From: Shewanella glacialimarina
GTDB lineage: Bacteria > Pseudomonadota > Gammaproteobacteria > Enterobacterales > Shewanellaceae
Assembly (NCBI RefSeq): GCF_020511155.1
Contig: NZ_CP041216.1
Span: forward strand, 3,224,001 to 3,288,000
DNA: 64,000 nt
Direction of reading: 5' to 3'
The notes under the pieces are model-generated. The model was not told the origin of the DNA. It was given only the letters and a program-made list of their open reading frames with translations, and searched no databases. Shown here one piece after another: positions 9,281 through 19,133 of the stretch. The stretch's first letter is position 1, and each line of letters begins with the position of its first letter. The position numbers and the translations under genes are program-made.

Positions 9281-10384
9281 TTATTCCGAAATATATTCAG
9301 TTACTTCCAAGCCGAAACCCGACAAAGAATGATACTGCTTAGGCGAACTCAACAAGCGCATACTGGTGACACCAAGGCTTGATAAAATTTGTGACCCGAC
9401 TCCAACGCGACGTGATGTACCTTGCCACGGAGCTGGAGCCATTGCTTGACCATTATCCTCAGCTTCAAATGACTTCACTTTAGCAAGCATGCTACTGGTG
9501 TGTTCTTGATTTCCAAGTAACACTAATACACCACCTTGCTCGGCGATTCGCGCCATCGCTTTTTCAAGCGGCCAGCTGCGTTTTTGATCGCGTTCTGAAT
9601 GCAATAAATCATTGAAAGTATTTTGTAAATGGACACGTACGAGTGTGTTATCACCCACATTGCCTTTGATCAAAGCATAATGGAGTTGGTTATCGATAGT
9701 GTCTCTAAATGTCACCATGTCGAACTCGCCAAAACGAGTGGGTAATTTACATTTTGCTTCACGTACAACGGTGGTTTCTTTGTTATTACGATACTCAATT
9801 AAATCGGCAATTGTGCCAATTTTAATACCGTGCTTCTCACTAAATACTTCTAAATCAGGACAGCGAGCCATAGTGCCGTCTTCATTCAAAATTTCAACAA
9901 TAACACCTGACGGCTCAAACCCGGCAAGACGCGCTAAGTCACAACCCGCTTCAGTATGACCTGCGCGGATCAATACGCCACCATCCTGTGCCATCAAAGG
10001 AAATATATGCCCTGGTTGAACTAAATCTGATGCTTTGGCGTTTTTGGCCACAGCAGCTTTTACAGTTACAGCTCTGTCGTGGGCAGATATCCCTGTGGTA
10101 ACACCTTCAGCCGCCTCAATAGATACGGTAAAATTAGTTGAGAATTGAGCGTTATTGTTGGTCACCATTAAAGGCAAATTTAACTGCTGACAGCGTGCTT
10201 TTGTCATTGTTTGACAAATTAGGCCACGGCCGAAAGTGGCCATAAAATTGATGGCTTCAGGCGTGACACAATCGGCTGCCATGATAAGGTCGCCTTCATT
10301 TTCACGGTCTTCGTCATCCATTAAGATAACCATTTTACCGAGACGAATGTCTTCGATGATTTCTTCTATACTGTGTAAAGCCAT
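9281..10384 (-). CDS. ribBA: Dihydroxybutanone-phosphate synthase fused to degenerate GTP cyclohydrolase II domain (RibBX type)
   Basis: The N-terminal half (about 1-205) is RibB, which makes 3,4-dihydroxy-2-butanone 4-phosphate from ribulose 5-phosphate: [38 protein letters not shown] and [16 protein letters not shown] are intact. The C-terminal half looks like RibA but lacks the three zinc cysteines that active GTP cyclohydrolase II carries after RVH; here [19 protein letters not shown] has none. This matches the RibBX variant known from Shewanella and other proteobacteria, in which a separate RibA does the cyclohydrolase step. The gene lies in the rib cluster, but 122-146 base gaps suggest some separate control. 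Confidence 0.93.
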   Translation of the reverse strand: MALHSIEEIIEDIRLGKMVILMDDEDRENEGDLIMAADCVTPEAINFMATFGRGLICQTMTKARCQQLNLPLMVTNNNAQFSTNFTVSIEAAEGVTTGISAHDRAVTVKAAVAKNAKASDLVQPGHIFPLMAQDGGVLIRAGHTEAGCDLARLAGFEPSGVIVEILNEDGTMARCPDLEVFSEKHGIKIGTIADLIEYRNNKETTVVREAKCKLPTRFGEFDMVTFRDTIDNQLHYALIKGNVGDNTLVRVHLQNTFNDLLHSERDQKRSWPLEKAMARIAEQGGVLVLLGNQEHTSSMLAKVKSFEAEDNGQAMAPAPWQGTSRRVGVGSQILSSLGVTSMRLLSSPKQYHSLSGFGLEVTEYISE

Positions 10385-10530
10385 GTAGGGACCTTTATTT
10401 GTTATTTAGGGTGATTATTTATGCTCAGCTCAATATATTCAAAGCAAAAACATGAGTCAAAATACTGTTCTATAAAGCGTAGAATAGGTTCTTATAAAGC
10501 TCAAAGCACTTTCTGATAAAATTCAACGGA

Positions 10531-11187
10531 CTATTTCATATAGCCAGCATTGGCTAACATAGACAGAGTGACACCTGATTTAGGTTGCTGTTCATCCTGC
10601 GGCTGCATTAATCGTTCAAGATATCGGGCAATTAAGTCCACTTCAATATTTACGTTAGCGCCTGCTTTTAATTCGGTTAAGGTCGTTTCGCTTGCCGTGT
10701 GCGGCACAATAGTAAGTCTAAATTGATGACCTTTAACCTCATTTACGGTCAAGCTCACACCATCTATGGTAATTGAACCTTTGTGGGCAATATATTTAGC
10801 TAAATCAGCAGGAGCTGACAACCAAAACTCAATCGCTTGTCCGCGATACTGACGCCCATCAACTTTAGCGATACCGTCAACATGGCCGCTGACCATATGA
10901 CCACCTAAACGTGTTGTTGCTGTCACTGCCTTTTCTAAGTTAACTTTCTGGCCAACCTGGTAATGTGCAAATCCTGTTAAAGTAACCGTTTCAGCAGAAA
11001 CATCGGCAACATAACCATCAGCTAAACATTGCACTACGGTCAAACAGACGCCGTTTGTGGCAATGCTGTCGCCTAATTTTACATCGGATAAATCGAGTTT
11101 ACCGCTAGCCACAGTTAACCGAATATCGTTACCTTTGCGCTCAATCTTGCGCAAGGTGCCTAGGGCTTCAATAATGCCTGTAAACAT
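10531..11187 (-). CDS. ribE: Riboflavin synthase alpha subunit
   Basis: Dismutates two 6,7-dimethyl-8-ribityllumazine molecules to riboflavin (called RibC in E. coli). The 218-residue protein consists of two lumazine-binding repeats: MFTGIIEALGTL with DSIATNGVCLTV in the first, and GHMVSGHVDGIAKV with KGSITIDGVSLTVNEV in the second, ending in a trimerisation tail with RYLERL. It lies between ribD and ribBA on the same strand. No FMN riboswitch is visible upstream of it or of ribBA. Confidence 0.96.
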   Translation of the reverse strand: MFTGIIEALGTLRKIERKGNDIRLTVASGKLDLSDVKLGDSIATNGVCLTVVQCLADGYVADVSAETVTLTGFAHYQVGQKVNLEKAVTATTRLGGHMVSGHVDGIAKVDGRQYRGQAIEFWLSAPADLAKYIAHKGSITIDGVSLTVNEVKGHQFRLTIVPHTASETTLTELKAGANVNIEVDLIARYLERLMQPQDEQQPKSGVTLSMLANAGYMK

Positions 11188-11244
11188 AGAGAGTCACTTT
11201 TCCTATTTCTGCCCAACAGAATTGAACATTAATGATGAGATATT

Positions 11245-12381
11245 TTAGCTTAAACCAAATACAAATCGTGTGTCTTGGCCGACATTTCGTTGATCTTTTA
11301 ATACTATTTTGGGTATTTGATCCATTGATTGATAATCAGTTAAGGTCAGCATGTTGCGCCCTTCACTGCCCAACAGTTTTGGTGCTTGGTACAAAACAAG
11401 CTCATCGACCAGATTATGTTCAACAAAACTGCCTGAAAGTGTTGCCCCTGCTTCAATCATCACTGAGTTACAACTTTCACCCAAATATTTCAATAAGGTA
11501 TCAAGACACACACGCCCTGCACTATTTGCTTTTACCTGCAGCAAACTAACATGGTTAGGAAAAAGTGCTTGTACAGCATTAGAGTAGCCACAGGTTGAAA
11601 CTAATAGAATCGGTGTTTCAATACTGAATAGCATAAAATCTGCGGTTAATCGGGCTTGGGAATCTAACACGACTCTTAATGGCTGCTGTAGAGATGTGGG
11701 TGAAAGAGAACTTTTCAAGCTGCCAAGTTCTTCATAACGCACATTTAAGCTAGGATCATCTGCAATAATAGTTTCAACGCCCGTGATTAACGCGCAATGG
11801 CGGGCACGCATTCGTTGCACATCTTGTCTTGCTGCGGGACCGGTAATCCATTTAGAAACACCATTAGACAAGGCAGTTTTGCCATCTAAACTAGCGGCAA
11901 CTTTCACCGTAACCCATGGCAAACCGGTTTTCATCCGCTTCATAAACCCTAGGTTTAACGTCAAAGCTTCAGCGGCTAATAAACCAACCTCAACTTGAAT
12001 ACCTGCATCTTGCAACATGGCAATACCGTTATCGGCTACTTGAGGGTTAGCGTCTTTCACTGCAATAACGACTCTAGCAACCTGGGCATTAATTAACCCT
12101 AAGGCGCAGGGCGGAGTACGTCCATAATGACTACAAGGCTCTAAAGTCACATAGGCTGTAGCGCCAACGGTAGAATATCCTTGTTTAGCGGCATCAGCCA
12201 ATGCATTGACCTCTGCATGTCCTTGACCCGCAACTTGATGATAACCTTCACCAATAATAATTGAGTCTTGGACAAGTACGCAGCCAACAGATGGATTGGG
12301 GCGCGTAGTATAAAGACCTTTTCGCGCCAGCTGGATCGCACGACCCATCATTTGGGTATCAAATACACTAAAGCTAGTCAT
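11245..12381 (-). CDS. ribD: Bifunctional riboflavin deaminase/reductase RibD
   Basis: Carries out the second and third steps of riboflavin synthesis. The N-terminal deaminase domain (about 1-145) has the zinc motifs GHAEVNAL and TLEPCSHYGRTPPC. The C-terminal reductase domain (about 150-375) has VTVKVAASLDGKTAL, SKWITG, ITGVETIIADDPSLNVR and the late EAGATLSGSF. At 378 residues the length is normal. It starts 28 bases after nrdR, the conserved nrdR-ribD-ribE order. Confidence 0.97.
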   Translation of the reverse strand: MTSFSVFDTQMMGRAIQLARKGLYTTRPNPSVGCVLVQDSIIIGEGYHQVAGQGHAEVNALADAAKQGYSTVGATAYVTLEPCSHYGRTPPCALGLINAQVARVVIAVKDANPQVADNGIAMLQDAGIQVEVGLLAAEALTLNLGFMKRMKTGLPWVTVKVAASLDGKTALSNGVSKWITGPAARQDVQRMRARHCALITGVETIIADDPSLNVRYEELGSLKSSLSPTSLQQPLRVVLDSQARLTADFMLFSIETPILLVSTCGYSNAVQALFPNHVSLLQVKANSAGRVCLDTLLKYLGESCNSVMIEAGATLSGSFVEHNLVDELVLYQAPKLLGSEGRNMLTLTDYQSMDQIPKIVLKDQRNVGQDTRFVFGLS

Positions 12382-12409
12382 AAAAAGTTACTCAAGTCCT
12401 AGGGGAAGT

Positions 12410-12859
12410 TTATTTTTGCAATTTAGCAATCGCTTCGCCAAATTGTGACACATCTTCAAAAGCACGATAAACAGAGGCAAATCGAATATAAGCGACTTTA
12501 TCTAGGCTCATTAATTGATCCATCATTAAATTACCTATCATCTCAGAATCAATTTCACGCTCACCTGTCGCGCGTAATGTGGACTTAATTTTAGTAATTG
12601 CTTGTTCGATTTCATCCATAGATACTGGACGTTTTTCAACCGCGCGCAACATACCACCACGAAGTTTTTCTTCATCAAAAGGTTGGCGGCTGCCATCACG
12701 TTTTATCACCCTAGGCATGACTAGCTCTGCACCTTCAAAGGTTGTAAAACGTTCATGGCATTCAGTGCATTCACGGCGACGGCGAACTTGGTGGCCATCT
12801 GCCACTAAACGTGAATCGATAACTTTAGTATCAGTCGCGCTACAAAAAGGACAATGCAT
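12410..12859 (-). CDS. nrdR: Transcriptional repressor NrdR
   Basis: Zinc-ribbon/ATP-cone repressor of ribonucleotide reductase genes, sensing dATP/ATP. The start at 12859 ([17 protein letters not shown]) follows GGAGG and gives the standard 149 residues; an in-frame extension to 12901 would run through the glyA terminator. Zinc cysteines are CPFC near the start and CTECHERF at about 31-38; the ATP-cone covers about 49-139. It heads the rib genes and lies just after the terminator of glyA. Confidence 0.97.
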   Translation of the reverse strand: MHCPFCSATDTKVIDSRLVADGHQVRRRRECTECHERFTTFEGAELVMPRVIKRDGSRQPFDEEKLRGGMLRAVEKRPVSMDEIEQAITKIKSTLRATGEREIDSEMIGNLMMDQLMSLDKVAYIRFASVYRAFEDVSQFGEAIAKLQK

Positions 12860-12871
12860 TGAACCTCCGAA

Positions 12872-12902
12872 AATAAAATGGCCACTAAAATTAGTGGCCA
12901 TT
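12872..12902 (-). terminator. Terminator between glyA and nrdR
   Basis: A perfect 12-base stem (AATGGCCACTAA at 12877-12888 with TTAGTGGCCATT at 12891-12902) is followed on the minus strand by TTTTATTTT. It lies about 85 bases after glyA and only 13 bases before the nrdR start, so it also shapes the nrdR leader. Confidence 0.75.
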
Positions 12903-12986
12903 AAAGTTTATCCTATTTACTCATCAAGGTTAAGCTAACCTTTAGGGATAGCATTAGTGATGAAAGGATATTCCGTGCAGCAGGAA

Positions 12987-14240
12987 TTATCCGTAAACAG
13001 GGAACTTAGCGCATAAGGCCAACACTTGACCTTTTACGCTATCAATCACAGTTTGGTTTTGTGCGTCATCTAAAATGTCACAAATCCAACCCGTTAATTG
13101 CTTCGCTTCAGCTTCTTTAAAGCCACGGCGAGTAATAGCTGGGGTACCAATACGAACACCTGAAGTTACAAATGGTGAACGTGGATCATCAGGTACTGAG
13201 TTTTTATTAACCGTGATATTGGCACTACCTAACGCTGCATCAGCTTCTTTACCGGTTAAGTCGCGACCGATTAAATCAACAAGCATTAAGTGGTTTTCAG
13301 TACCGCCAGAAACAATTTTGTATCCGCGCGCTAAAAATACTTCAACCATTGCTTTAGCATTTTTAACAACTTGTTGTTGGTAAACTTTAAACTCAGGCTC
13401 TAGTGCTTCTTTAAACGCAACCGCTTTACCAGCAATAACATGCATTAATGGGCCGCCTTGGCCACCAGGAAACACTGCAGAGTTTAATTTTTTGTATAAG
13501 TCTTCATCATTAGCTGCAGAAATAATGATACCGCCACGTGGGCCAGCTAATGTTTTATGCGTTGTAGAAGTAACAACATGTGCATGAGGTACTGGAGTTG
13601 GATAAACACCTGCAGCAATAAGGCCCGCAACGTGCGCCATATCCACAAAAAAGTATGCGCCAATTTTATCCGCTATTTCACGCATTCTGGCCCAGTCAAC
13701 AATACCAGAATAAGCAGAGAAACCACCAATCATCATCTTAGGTTTATGTTCTACCGCTAAACGTTCCATTTCGTCATAATCAATTTTGCCCGACTCATCG
13801 ATACCATAAGGAATGATGTTATATAATTTACCAGAAAAGTTAACTGGTGAACCGTGGGTTAAATGACCGCCGTGAGCTAAATTCATACCAAGTACAGTGT
13901 CGCCTGGCTTTAACAATGCCATAAATACTGCACTGTTTGCTTGTGAACCTGAATGCGGTTGTACGTTGGCGTAAGTTGCGCCAAATAACTCTTTAGCACG
14001 TTCAATGGCTAAGGTTTCAACAACATCAACATACTCACAACCACCGTAGTAACGCTTACCTGGATAGCCTTCAGCATACTTATTGGTTAACTGTGAACCT
14101 TGAGCTTCCATAACACGTGGACTGGTATAGTTTTCAGATGCTATTAACTCGATGTGCTCTTCTTGGCGACAAGTTTCATCTTCAATGGCTTTAAATAGTT
14201 CTGGATCGTAATCCGCTATATTCATCGCTTTCTTAAGCAT
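12987..14240 (-). CDS. glyA: Serine hydroxymethyltransferase
   Basis: PLP enzyme interconverting serine and glycine with tetrahydrofolate, the main source of one-carbon units. The start [12 protein letters not shown] at 14240 matches E. coli GlyA and gives 417 residues. Motifs include [28 protein letters not shown], the PLP lysine in [15 protein letters not shown] (about residue 229) and [15 protein letters not shown]. It is monocistronic: a 433-base gap lies upstream and a terminator downstream. Confidence 0.98.
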   Translation of the reverse strand: MLKKAMNIADYDPELFKAIEDETCRQEEHIELIASENYTSPRVMEAQGSQLTNKYAEGYPGKRYYGGCEYVDVVETLAIERAKELFGATYANVQPHSGSQANSAVFMALLKPGDTVLGMNLAHGGHLTHGSPVNFSGKLYNIIPYGIDESGKIDYDEMERLAVEHKPKMMIGGFSAYSGIVDWARMREIADKIGAYFFVDMAHVAGLIAAGVYPTPVPHAHVVTSTTHKTLAGPRGGIIISAANDEDLYKKLNSAVFPGGQGGPLMHVIAGKAVAFKEALEPEFKVYQQQVVKNAKAMVEVFLARGYKIVSGGTENHLMLVDLIGRDLTGKEADAALGSANITVNKNSVPDDPRSPFVTSGVRIGTPAITRRGFKEAEAKQLTGWICDILDDAQNQTVIDSVKGQVLALCAKFPVYG

Positions 14241-14673
14241 GGTAACTCCAACGGTAGGTTTTATATTAGTAGGGTTGCGCGGTATTCTACTCTGCAAATG
14301 CAAACAATCCCAGCCTTTACAGCATGAATTTAGTTACTAAATAACAATAGAAAATCTCATGCAAAATTAAAAATAACCTTAATTTACAATCGGTAACTAT
14401 TTTTACCTTGGTATTTTAAACATTTTTTTTAAGCTACATAATGCGTAAAACAGTCATCAAAAACACTGTTCTATTTTTACGACTTTAAATGCTTATATTT
14501 GGCAGTTAAATATAACTGCTAACTCAGATAGATATTTAAACTAAATTCTAGCAAATACTAGTTAGCGCGTTACAAGATATAAAAATCGACTGATAACAAT
14601 CAAAATCAGATTTAAGTTCGATTAAGATTCCATTAGAATCATTCTATTCTGTGTTAATCAATGTTGGAACCTC
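14241..14673. other. Intergenic region between divergent glyA and ettA
   Basis: A 433-base AT-rich gap that must hold the promoters of both divergent genes. I found no ORF, repeat or riboswitch in it and no convincing PurR or MetR site. The TGCAAATGCAAACA stretch near 14293 is too far from the PurR consensus to call. Confidence 0.5.
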
Positions 14674-16341
14674 ATGGCTCAATTTGTATATAGCATGCTA
14701 AGAGTGGGCAAAATTGTCCCACCTAAAAAGCAGATTTTAAAAGACATCTCTTTAAGTTTTTTCCCTGGCGCAAAAATCGGCGTATTAGGTTTAAACGGTT
14801 CAGGTAAATCAACACTGCTGCGCATTATGGCTGGTCTTGATACTGAGATTGAGGGCGAAGCTCGCCCTATGCCTGGCCTTAAAATTGGTTACTTGCCACA
14901 GGAACCGAAATTAAACTTAAACCAAACCGTACGTGAAGCGGTTGAAGAAGCGGTAAGCGAAGCTAAAAACGCGCTGACTCGTTTAGATGAAGTTTATGCT
15001 TTATATGCTGAGCCTGATGCAGACTTTGATGCATTAGCAAAAGAGCAAGGCGAATTAGAAGCTATTATTCAAGCCCAGGACGCACATAATCTTGACAATG
15101 TATTAGAGCGCGCTGCCAATGCATTACGTCTGCCTGATTGGGATGAGAAAATTGAAGTATTATCGGGTGGTGAGCGTCGTCGAGTTGCTATTTGTCGTTT
15201 GTTACTTGAAAAACCTGAAATGCTGCTACTTGACGAACCAACCAACCATTTAGATGCTGAATCGGTTGCTTGGCTTGAACACTTTTTACAAGAATATACC
15301 GGCACCGTAGTGGCGATTACCCATGACCGTTACTTCCTGGATAATGCTGCTGGTTGGATTTTAGAGCTTGACCGCGGTGAAGGTATTCCATGGGAAGGTA
15401 ACTATTCTTCTTGGTTGGAACAGAAAAATGATCGTCTTAAGCTAGAGTCAGCCACAGAAAGTGCGCGTCAAAAGACTATCGCCAAAGAGTTAGAATGGGT
15501 ACGTCAAGGCGCTAAAGGCCGTCAATCCAAAGGCAAAGCACGTATGGCGCGCTTTGAAGAGTTAAACACTAACGATTACCAAAAACGTAATGAAACCAAT
15601 GAACTATTCATTCCACCTGGACCACGCTTAGGCGATAAAGTCATTGAGATTACCAACTTAACTAAATCCTATGGCGATCGGGTATTAATTGATGATTTAA
15701 CCTTCACTGTGCCTAAAGGCGCAATTGTCGGTATTATTGGTGCTAACGGCGCGGGTAAGTCAACATTGTTTAAAATGATATCTGGTACAGAACAACCTGA
15801 TAGCGGCACTATCTCTGTGGGTGAATCGGTGCAAATAGCCTCAGTAGATCAGTTCCGTGATTCAATGAATGATAAAAATACCGTTTGGCAAGAGATCTCC
15901 GGCGGTCAGGATATTATGAAAGTCGGTAATATGGAGATACCAAGCCGAGCTTATGTTGGTCGTTTTAACTTCCGCGGTGGAGACCAGCAAAAAATTATCG
16001 GCACTTTATCAGGGGGTGAGCGCAACCGTGTGCACCTATCTAAATTGCTTCAAGCTGGTGGTAACGTATTACTACTCGATGAGCCTACCAATGACTTAGA
16101 TGTAGAAACCTTGCGCGCATTAGAAGAAGCGTTATTAGAGTTTCCAGGTTGCGCCATGGTCATTTCACATGACCGTTGGTTCTTAGATCGCATAGCAACC
16201 CACATTCTAGATTACCGTGATGAAGGTAAAGTGAACTTCTATGAAGGTAACTATACTGAATATTCTACTTGGCTGAAAAGCACTTATGGTGCTGATATTG
16301 TTGAGCCGCATCGCTTAAAATACAAGCGCATGACAAAATAA
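14674..16341 (+). CDS. ettA: Energy-dependent translational throttle ABC-F protein EttA
   Basis: Soluble ABC-F ATPase that binds the ribosomal E site and gates early elongation according to the ATP/ADP ratio. At 555 residues it equals E. coli EttA. The two ABC domains show Walker A GLNGSGKST (about 39) and GANGAGKST (about 355), signatures LSGGERRRV and LSGGERNRV, and Walker B LLLDEPTNHLD and LLLDEPTNDLD. The basic P-site tRNA interaction linker lies between them (RQGAKGRQSKGKARMARFEEL). It has no membrane domain. A strong terminator follows. Confidence 0.97.
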   Translation: MAQFVYSMLRVGKIVPPKKQILKDISLSFFPGAKIGVLGLNGSGKSTLLRIMAGLDTEIEGEARPMPGLKIGYLPQEPKLNLNQTVREAVEEAVSEAKNALTRLDEVYALYAEPDADFDALAKEQGELEAIIQAQDAHNLDNVLERAANALRLPDWDEKIEVLSGGERRRVAICRLLLEKPEMLLLDEPTNHLDAESVAWLEHFLQEYTGTVVAITHDRYFLDNAAGWILELDRGEGIPWEGNYSSWLEQKNDRLKLESATESARQKTIAKELEWVRQGAKGRQSKGKARMARFEELNTNDYQKRNETNELFIPPGPRLGDKVIEITNLTKSYGDRVLIDDLTFTVPKGAIVGIIGANGAGKSTLFKMISGTEQPDSGTISVGESVQIASVDQFRDSMNDKNTVWQEISGGQDIMKVGNMEIPSRAYVGRFNFRGGDQQKIIGTLSGGERNRVHLSKLLQAGGNVLLLDEPTNDLDVETLRALEEALLEFPGCAMVISHDRWFLDRIATHILDYRDEGKVNFYEGNYTEYSTWLKSTYGADIVEPHRLKYKRMTK

Positions 16342-16356
16342 AACAACGCTACTAAC

Positions 16357-16380
16357 AACAGGGGCTTCGGCCCCTGTTTT
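16357..16380 (+). terminator. Rho-independent terminator after ettA
   Basis: ACAGGGGC (16358-16365), a TTCG loop and GCCCCTGT (16370-16377) are followed by a T run. It starts 16 bases after the ettA stop. Confidence 0.93.
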
Positions 16381-16590
16381 ATTATTGTTTAATAATTGTG
16401 AGATGAAACACAACGCATTACGTCAATTTTTTGTCATTTATACTCAATCCTCGCCATAATCTGTTTGTAAACCCCTAACAAGTTAAGTATTATCACTTAT
16501 TAATGGATTATTTTGTGCGTTGCTGATTTTTGTTAACAATTTCATTTTGCAGCGATTGTATAAGCTAATAGTTATTCAACGGAGATATCA

Positions 16591-17805
16591 GTGAGATACG
16601 GTTCAATTAGCCTTGCGTTATTGTGCTTATTTGCGAGCAACTCTTTTGCTGCATTAGAAGTCATCAACCCAGAAGAAGAAAGACGTCTAACTCAAATTGA
16701 AGATCAATTCGATATTGATGCGCTATTAATTTCAGTTAATAACAAATTTACCCAACATAATAAGAAAGCCTTCGACATCGAAGAGTTAGTTGAAAAAATT
16801 GAAAGTGAAAAACTATCGTATGATATGTTAATCACTGATTTACCTAAAAAAATTCTTGCTAAAGATAATTTACCTCAAGTCTATAAGCAAATTGAATCTA
16901 CGGTAAATAAAATCGATCAGCTTGAAACTCGCTCAATTCAAGAGTCTGCAGCTTTAGAAGCTGAAAACACTGAAATTTTGGCAGAATATAACGCGATTAA
17001 TAGCAAGCGTACTGAACAAAGTAAGCAGTTGTTTAAGTTGAAAACCGATATTACTAACCGCTTGATTGGCGATTTATCAAAATCAAGCAGTAGCCTTCCG
17101 GTTAACATTAATGGTTCAACTGAGTGCTCTAAATATCAGTCAATTACTGAGTGTTTAAAAGAATCTAAAAGCTTTATTTTAACTAATACCCGTAATGAGT
17201 CACCGTTTTTGAACGATAAAAGCGTGTTATTGTCGTACGAAGTAGTCGATGCCAACATGAATATGAATGGTAACTTAAACTACAAAGTAGCAATGAAGTT
17301 TAAACCATCATATAACAACAAAATTGACCAGTTACTCAATGAACGATTAGGGTTGAGTTCAGCCATGATCACTCTGGTCAGTAATGTGCCTGCTGATTGG
17401 TTTATTAATGGTGTTAAAATTGGTACTGGTAAAGAATTATTCCATGAAATCCCTTTAGGTAAGCATGGTATTTTGGCGTCGTATCAATCAAAAGATAAAT
17501 CAAGTGTTGAGAATATTGAAGGCAACGGCGTATTCAATTACACCTTTGACTCGTCAGGCTCGACCCTAAGAAAAAGTAACAACACTGAGTCTCCTGGTGT
17601 TGCTGCTGAATCGCCTAAAGGTGAGATCAAGCAAAAATCAAAAGCCAAGTACACTTTAATGGCTGACCAAACAAGCATTAAAGAAACCAAAGAACCAGAA
17701 GAAAAAAAATCACTGTCTGAACGAGGTTATGAGTATTTTATGGGTGTCACACCATCCAATAAAAAGCAAAATTTTGAATTTACCAACGAACCGGTAGAAA
17801 AGTAA
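16591..17805 (+). CDS. Secreted hypothetical protein with PEGA-like C-terminal segment
   Basis: A 404-residue protein of unknown function. The start is a GTG at 16591 with GGAG six bases ahead; the signal peptide RYGSISLALLCLFASNSFA is followed by Ala-Leu, so export to the periplasm is likely. Residues about 25-150 are charged and helical, probably coiled coil. The middle has a Cys pair (STECSKYQSITECLKES). At about 270-305 the stretch VSNVPADWFINGVKIG, then IPLGKHGI, resembles a PEGA-type beta domain. The last 90 residues are Lys/Glu-rich and look disordered. It is monocistronic, with a terminator after it. Confidence 0.65.
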   Translation: MRYGSISLALLCLFASNSFAALEVINPEEERRLTQIEDQFDIDALLISVNNKFTQHNKKAFDIEELVEKIESEKLSYDMLITDLPKKILAKDNLPQVYKQIESTVNKIDQLETRSIQESAALEAENTEILAEYNAINSKRTEQSKQLFKLKTDITNRLIGDLSKSSSSLPVNINGSTECSKYQSITECLKESKSFILTNTRNESPFLNDKSVLLSYEVVDANMNMNGNLNYKVAMKFKPSYNNKIDQLLNERLGLSSAMITLVSNVPADWFINGVKIGTGKELFHEIPLGKHGILASYQSKDKSSVENIEGNGVFNYTFDSSGSTLRKSNNTESPGVAAESPKGEIKQKSKAKYTLMADQTSIKETKEPEEKKSLSERGYEYFMGVTPSNKKQNFEFTNEPVEK

Positions 17806-17837
17806 TTTACTCGATATTAGCTTAACGCTCAACAAAG

Positions 17838-17862
17838 CCATGCCACAGTGCATGGTTTTTTT
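17838..17862 (+). terminator. Rho-independent terminator
   Basis: CCATGC (17838-17843) pairs with GCATGG (17850-17855) and is followed by seven T. It lies 33 bases past the stop of the secreted PEGA-like gene. Confidence 0.8.
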
Positions 17863-18044
17863 ATGGCGCTATTTTATCCACGCATCAAAATGTCACGTTC
17901 CTACTAACATGCTTAGAAACATAAAGTACTCATAGCTTTACATTACTTTACGCACTTATTTATTTAAATTACATACAATAGCTTTAACCTTCCAATTTTC
18001 CACCCTTATTGTCGGCTAGTATTAGCGTTGAGAGCTCTGTATCT

Positions 18045-19133
18045 ATGAAAAAATTTATCGTTTTTATTATCTTGCTTACTCTACCTATTGCAGGATTTAT
18101 TATAAGTACAAATAAGCAGCCTCAAAAAAACACTCGACCAGAGCGAGTTATTCCCGTGGTAACGGCAATGGTTGATAATCATCCTTTAGCACAATCGGTT
18201 ACCTTGGTCGGTAAATTAAAAGCAAAGCAGTCGGTATTTCTTGCCCCACAGGTCAATGGAAAAATAGCCGACATTAAAGTTAAATCAAATCAGTATGTCG
18301 AAAAAGGCCAGATATTAATTACATTAGAAAACGCCAAAGCCAAAGCAAATATGACTGAAGCTCAAGCATATTATGTTGATGAACTCAGAGTTCAAGACGA
18401 ATTTGGACGACTTATTCATGTTAATGCTATCACTCAAACTGAAATTGAAGCCCAAAAAGCCAAGGTTAATGTTGCTTCAGCTAGACTGGCTGCTACAAGT
18501 GCTGATTTAAGTTACCACGATTTAACGGCTCCCTTTTCAGGCAATATCGGCCTAATCAATTTCAGCCGCGGAAAAATGGTCAACGCGGCTGAAACCTTAT
18601 TAACCCTCGATGATTTGAGCCATTTATACCTCGACTTAAATATTCCTGAGCATTATTTATCTTTACTCAGTACTGGTATGACTATCCATGCAACAAGTCG
18701 CGCATGGGCTGATAAAAGCTTTGGCGGTAACGTAACGGCTATCGATTCACGTGTTAATGAAGAAACCTTAAATTTGACTGTCAGAGCAGAATTTAGCAAT
18801 ACAGATGGCCAGCTAAAGCCTGGCATGATGATGTCAGCTAAAATAGTTTTTCCTAGTGTATCCTCACCTATTGTGCCTGTTCAAGCACTTGAATACTCAG
18901 GGACTAAGCGTTTTGTATACCTCATAGATAAAGATAATATTGCTCAAAAAACTGAAGTTGAACTTGGGGCTAGGATTGATAATAAAGTACTGATTAATAG
19001 TGGGTTAAATGTTGGCGACCATATAGTCGTTCAGGGCTTAGTAAATATGCGCGATGGTATCAAAGTGAATGACTTGAGTGGCGCGAAAATGACTTCCGAT
19101 GACAGGTCGACTCAACTTCAGGAGCTAAAATAA
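18045..19133 (+). CDS. RND efflux periplasmic adaptor (membrane fusion protein)
   Basis: Adaptor of about 362 residues joining an RND pump to an outer-membrane channel. The start chosen is ATG at 18045, giving MKKFIVFIILLTLPIAGFII as signal anchor; an upstream TTG at 18009 adds 12 residues with no signal character. The lipoyl/barrel-sandwich half-motifs are QSVFLAPQVNGKIADIKVK (about 65) and LTAPFSGNIGLINF (about 165), with a short helical hairpin between, then a beta-barrel and a membrane-proximal domain (PVQALEYSGTKRFVYLI). The stop overlaps the pump start by one base (TAATG). Confidence 0.93.
   Translation: MKKFIVFIILLTLPIAGFIISTNKQPQKNTRPERVIPVVTAMVDNHPLAQSVTLVGKLKAKQSVFLAPQVNGKIADIKVKSNQYVEKGQILITLENAKAKANMTEAQAYYVDELRVQDEFGRLIHVNAITQTEIEAQKAKVNVASARLAATSADLSYHDLTAPFSGNIGLINFSRGKMVNAAETLLTLDDLSHLYLDLNIPEHYLSLLSTGMTIHATSRAWADKSFGGNVTAIDSRVNEETLNLTVRAEFSNTDGQLKPGMMMSAKIVFPSVSSPIVPVQALEYSGTKRFVYLIDKDNIAQKTEVELGARIDNKVLINSGLNVGDHIVVQGLVNMRDGIKVNDLSGAKMTSDDRSTQLQELK

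Noticed and set aside
10385..10530. Possible FMN riboswitch upstream of ribBA
   Set aside because: The conserved RFN-element bases (AGGGGCGGGG and CACCGGCGG-type blocks) are not present here, nor upstream of ribE or ribD.
11232..11587. Plus-strand open frames inside ribD
   Set aside because: Overlapping shadows of the well-supported ribD gene, with no ribosome sites or recognisable domains.
14241..14673. Glycine riboswitch or PurR operator upstream of glyA
   Set aside because: No paired glycine aptamer pattern and no close match to the PurR palindrome could be found.
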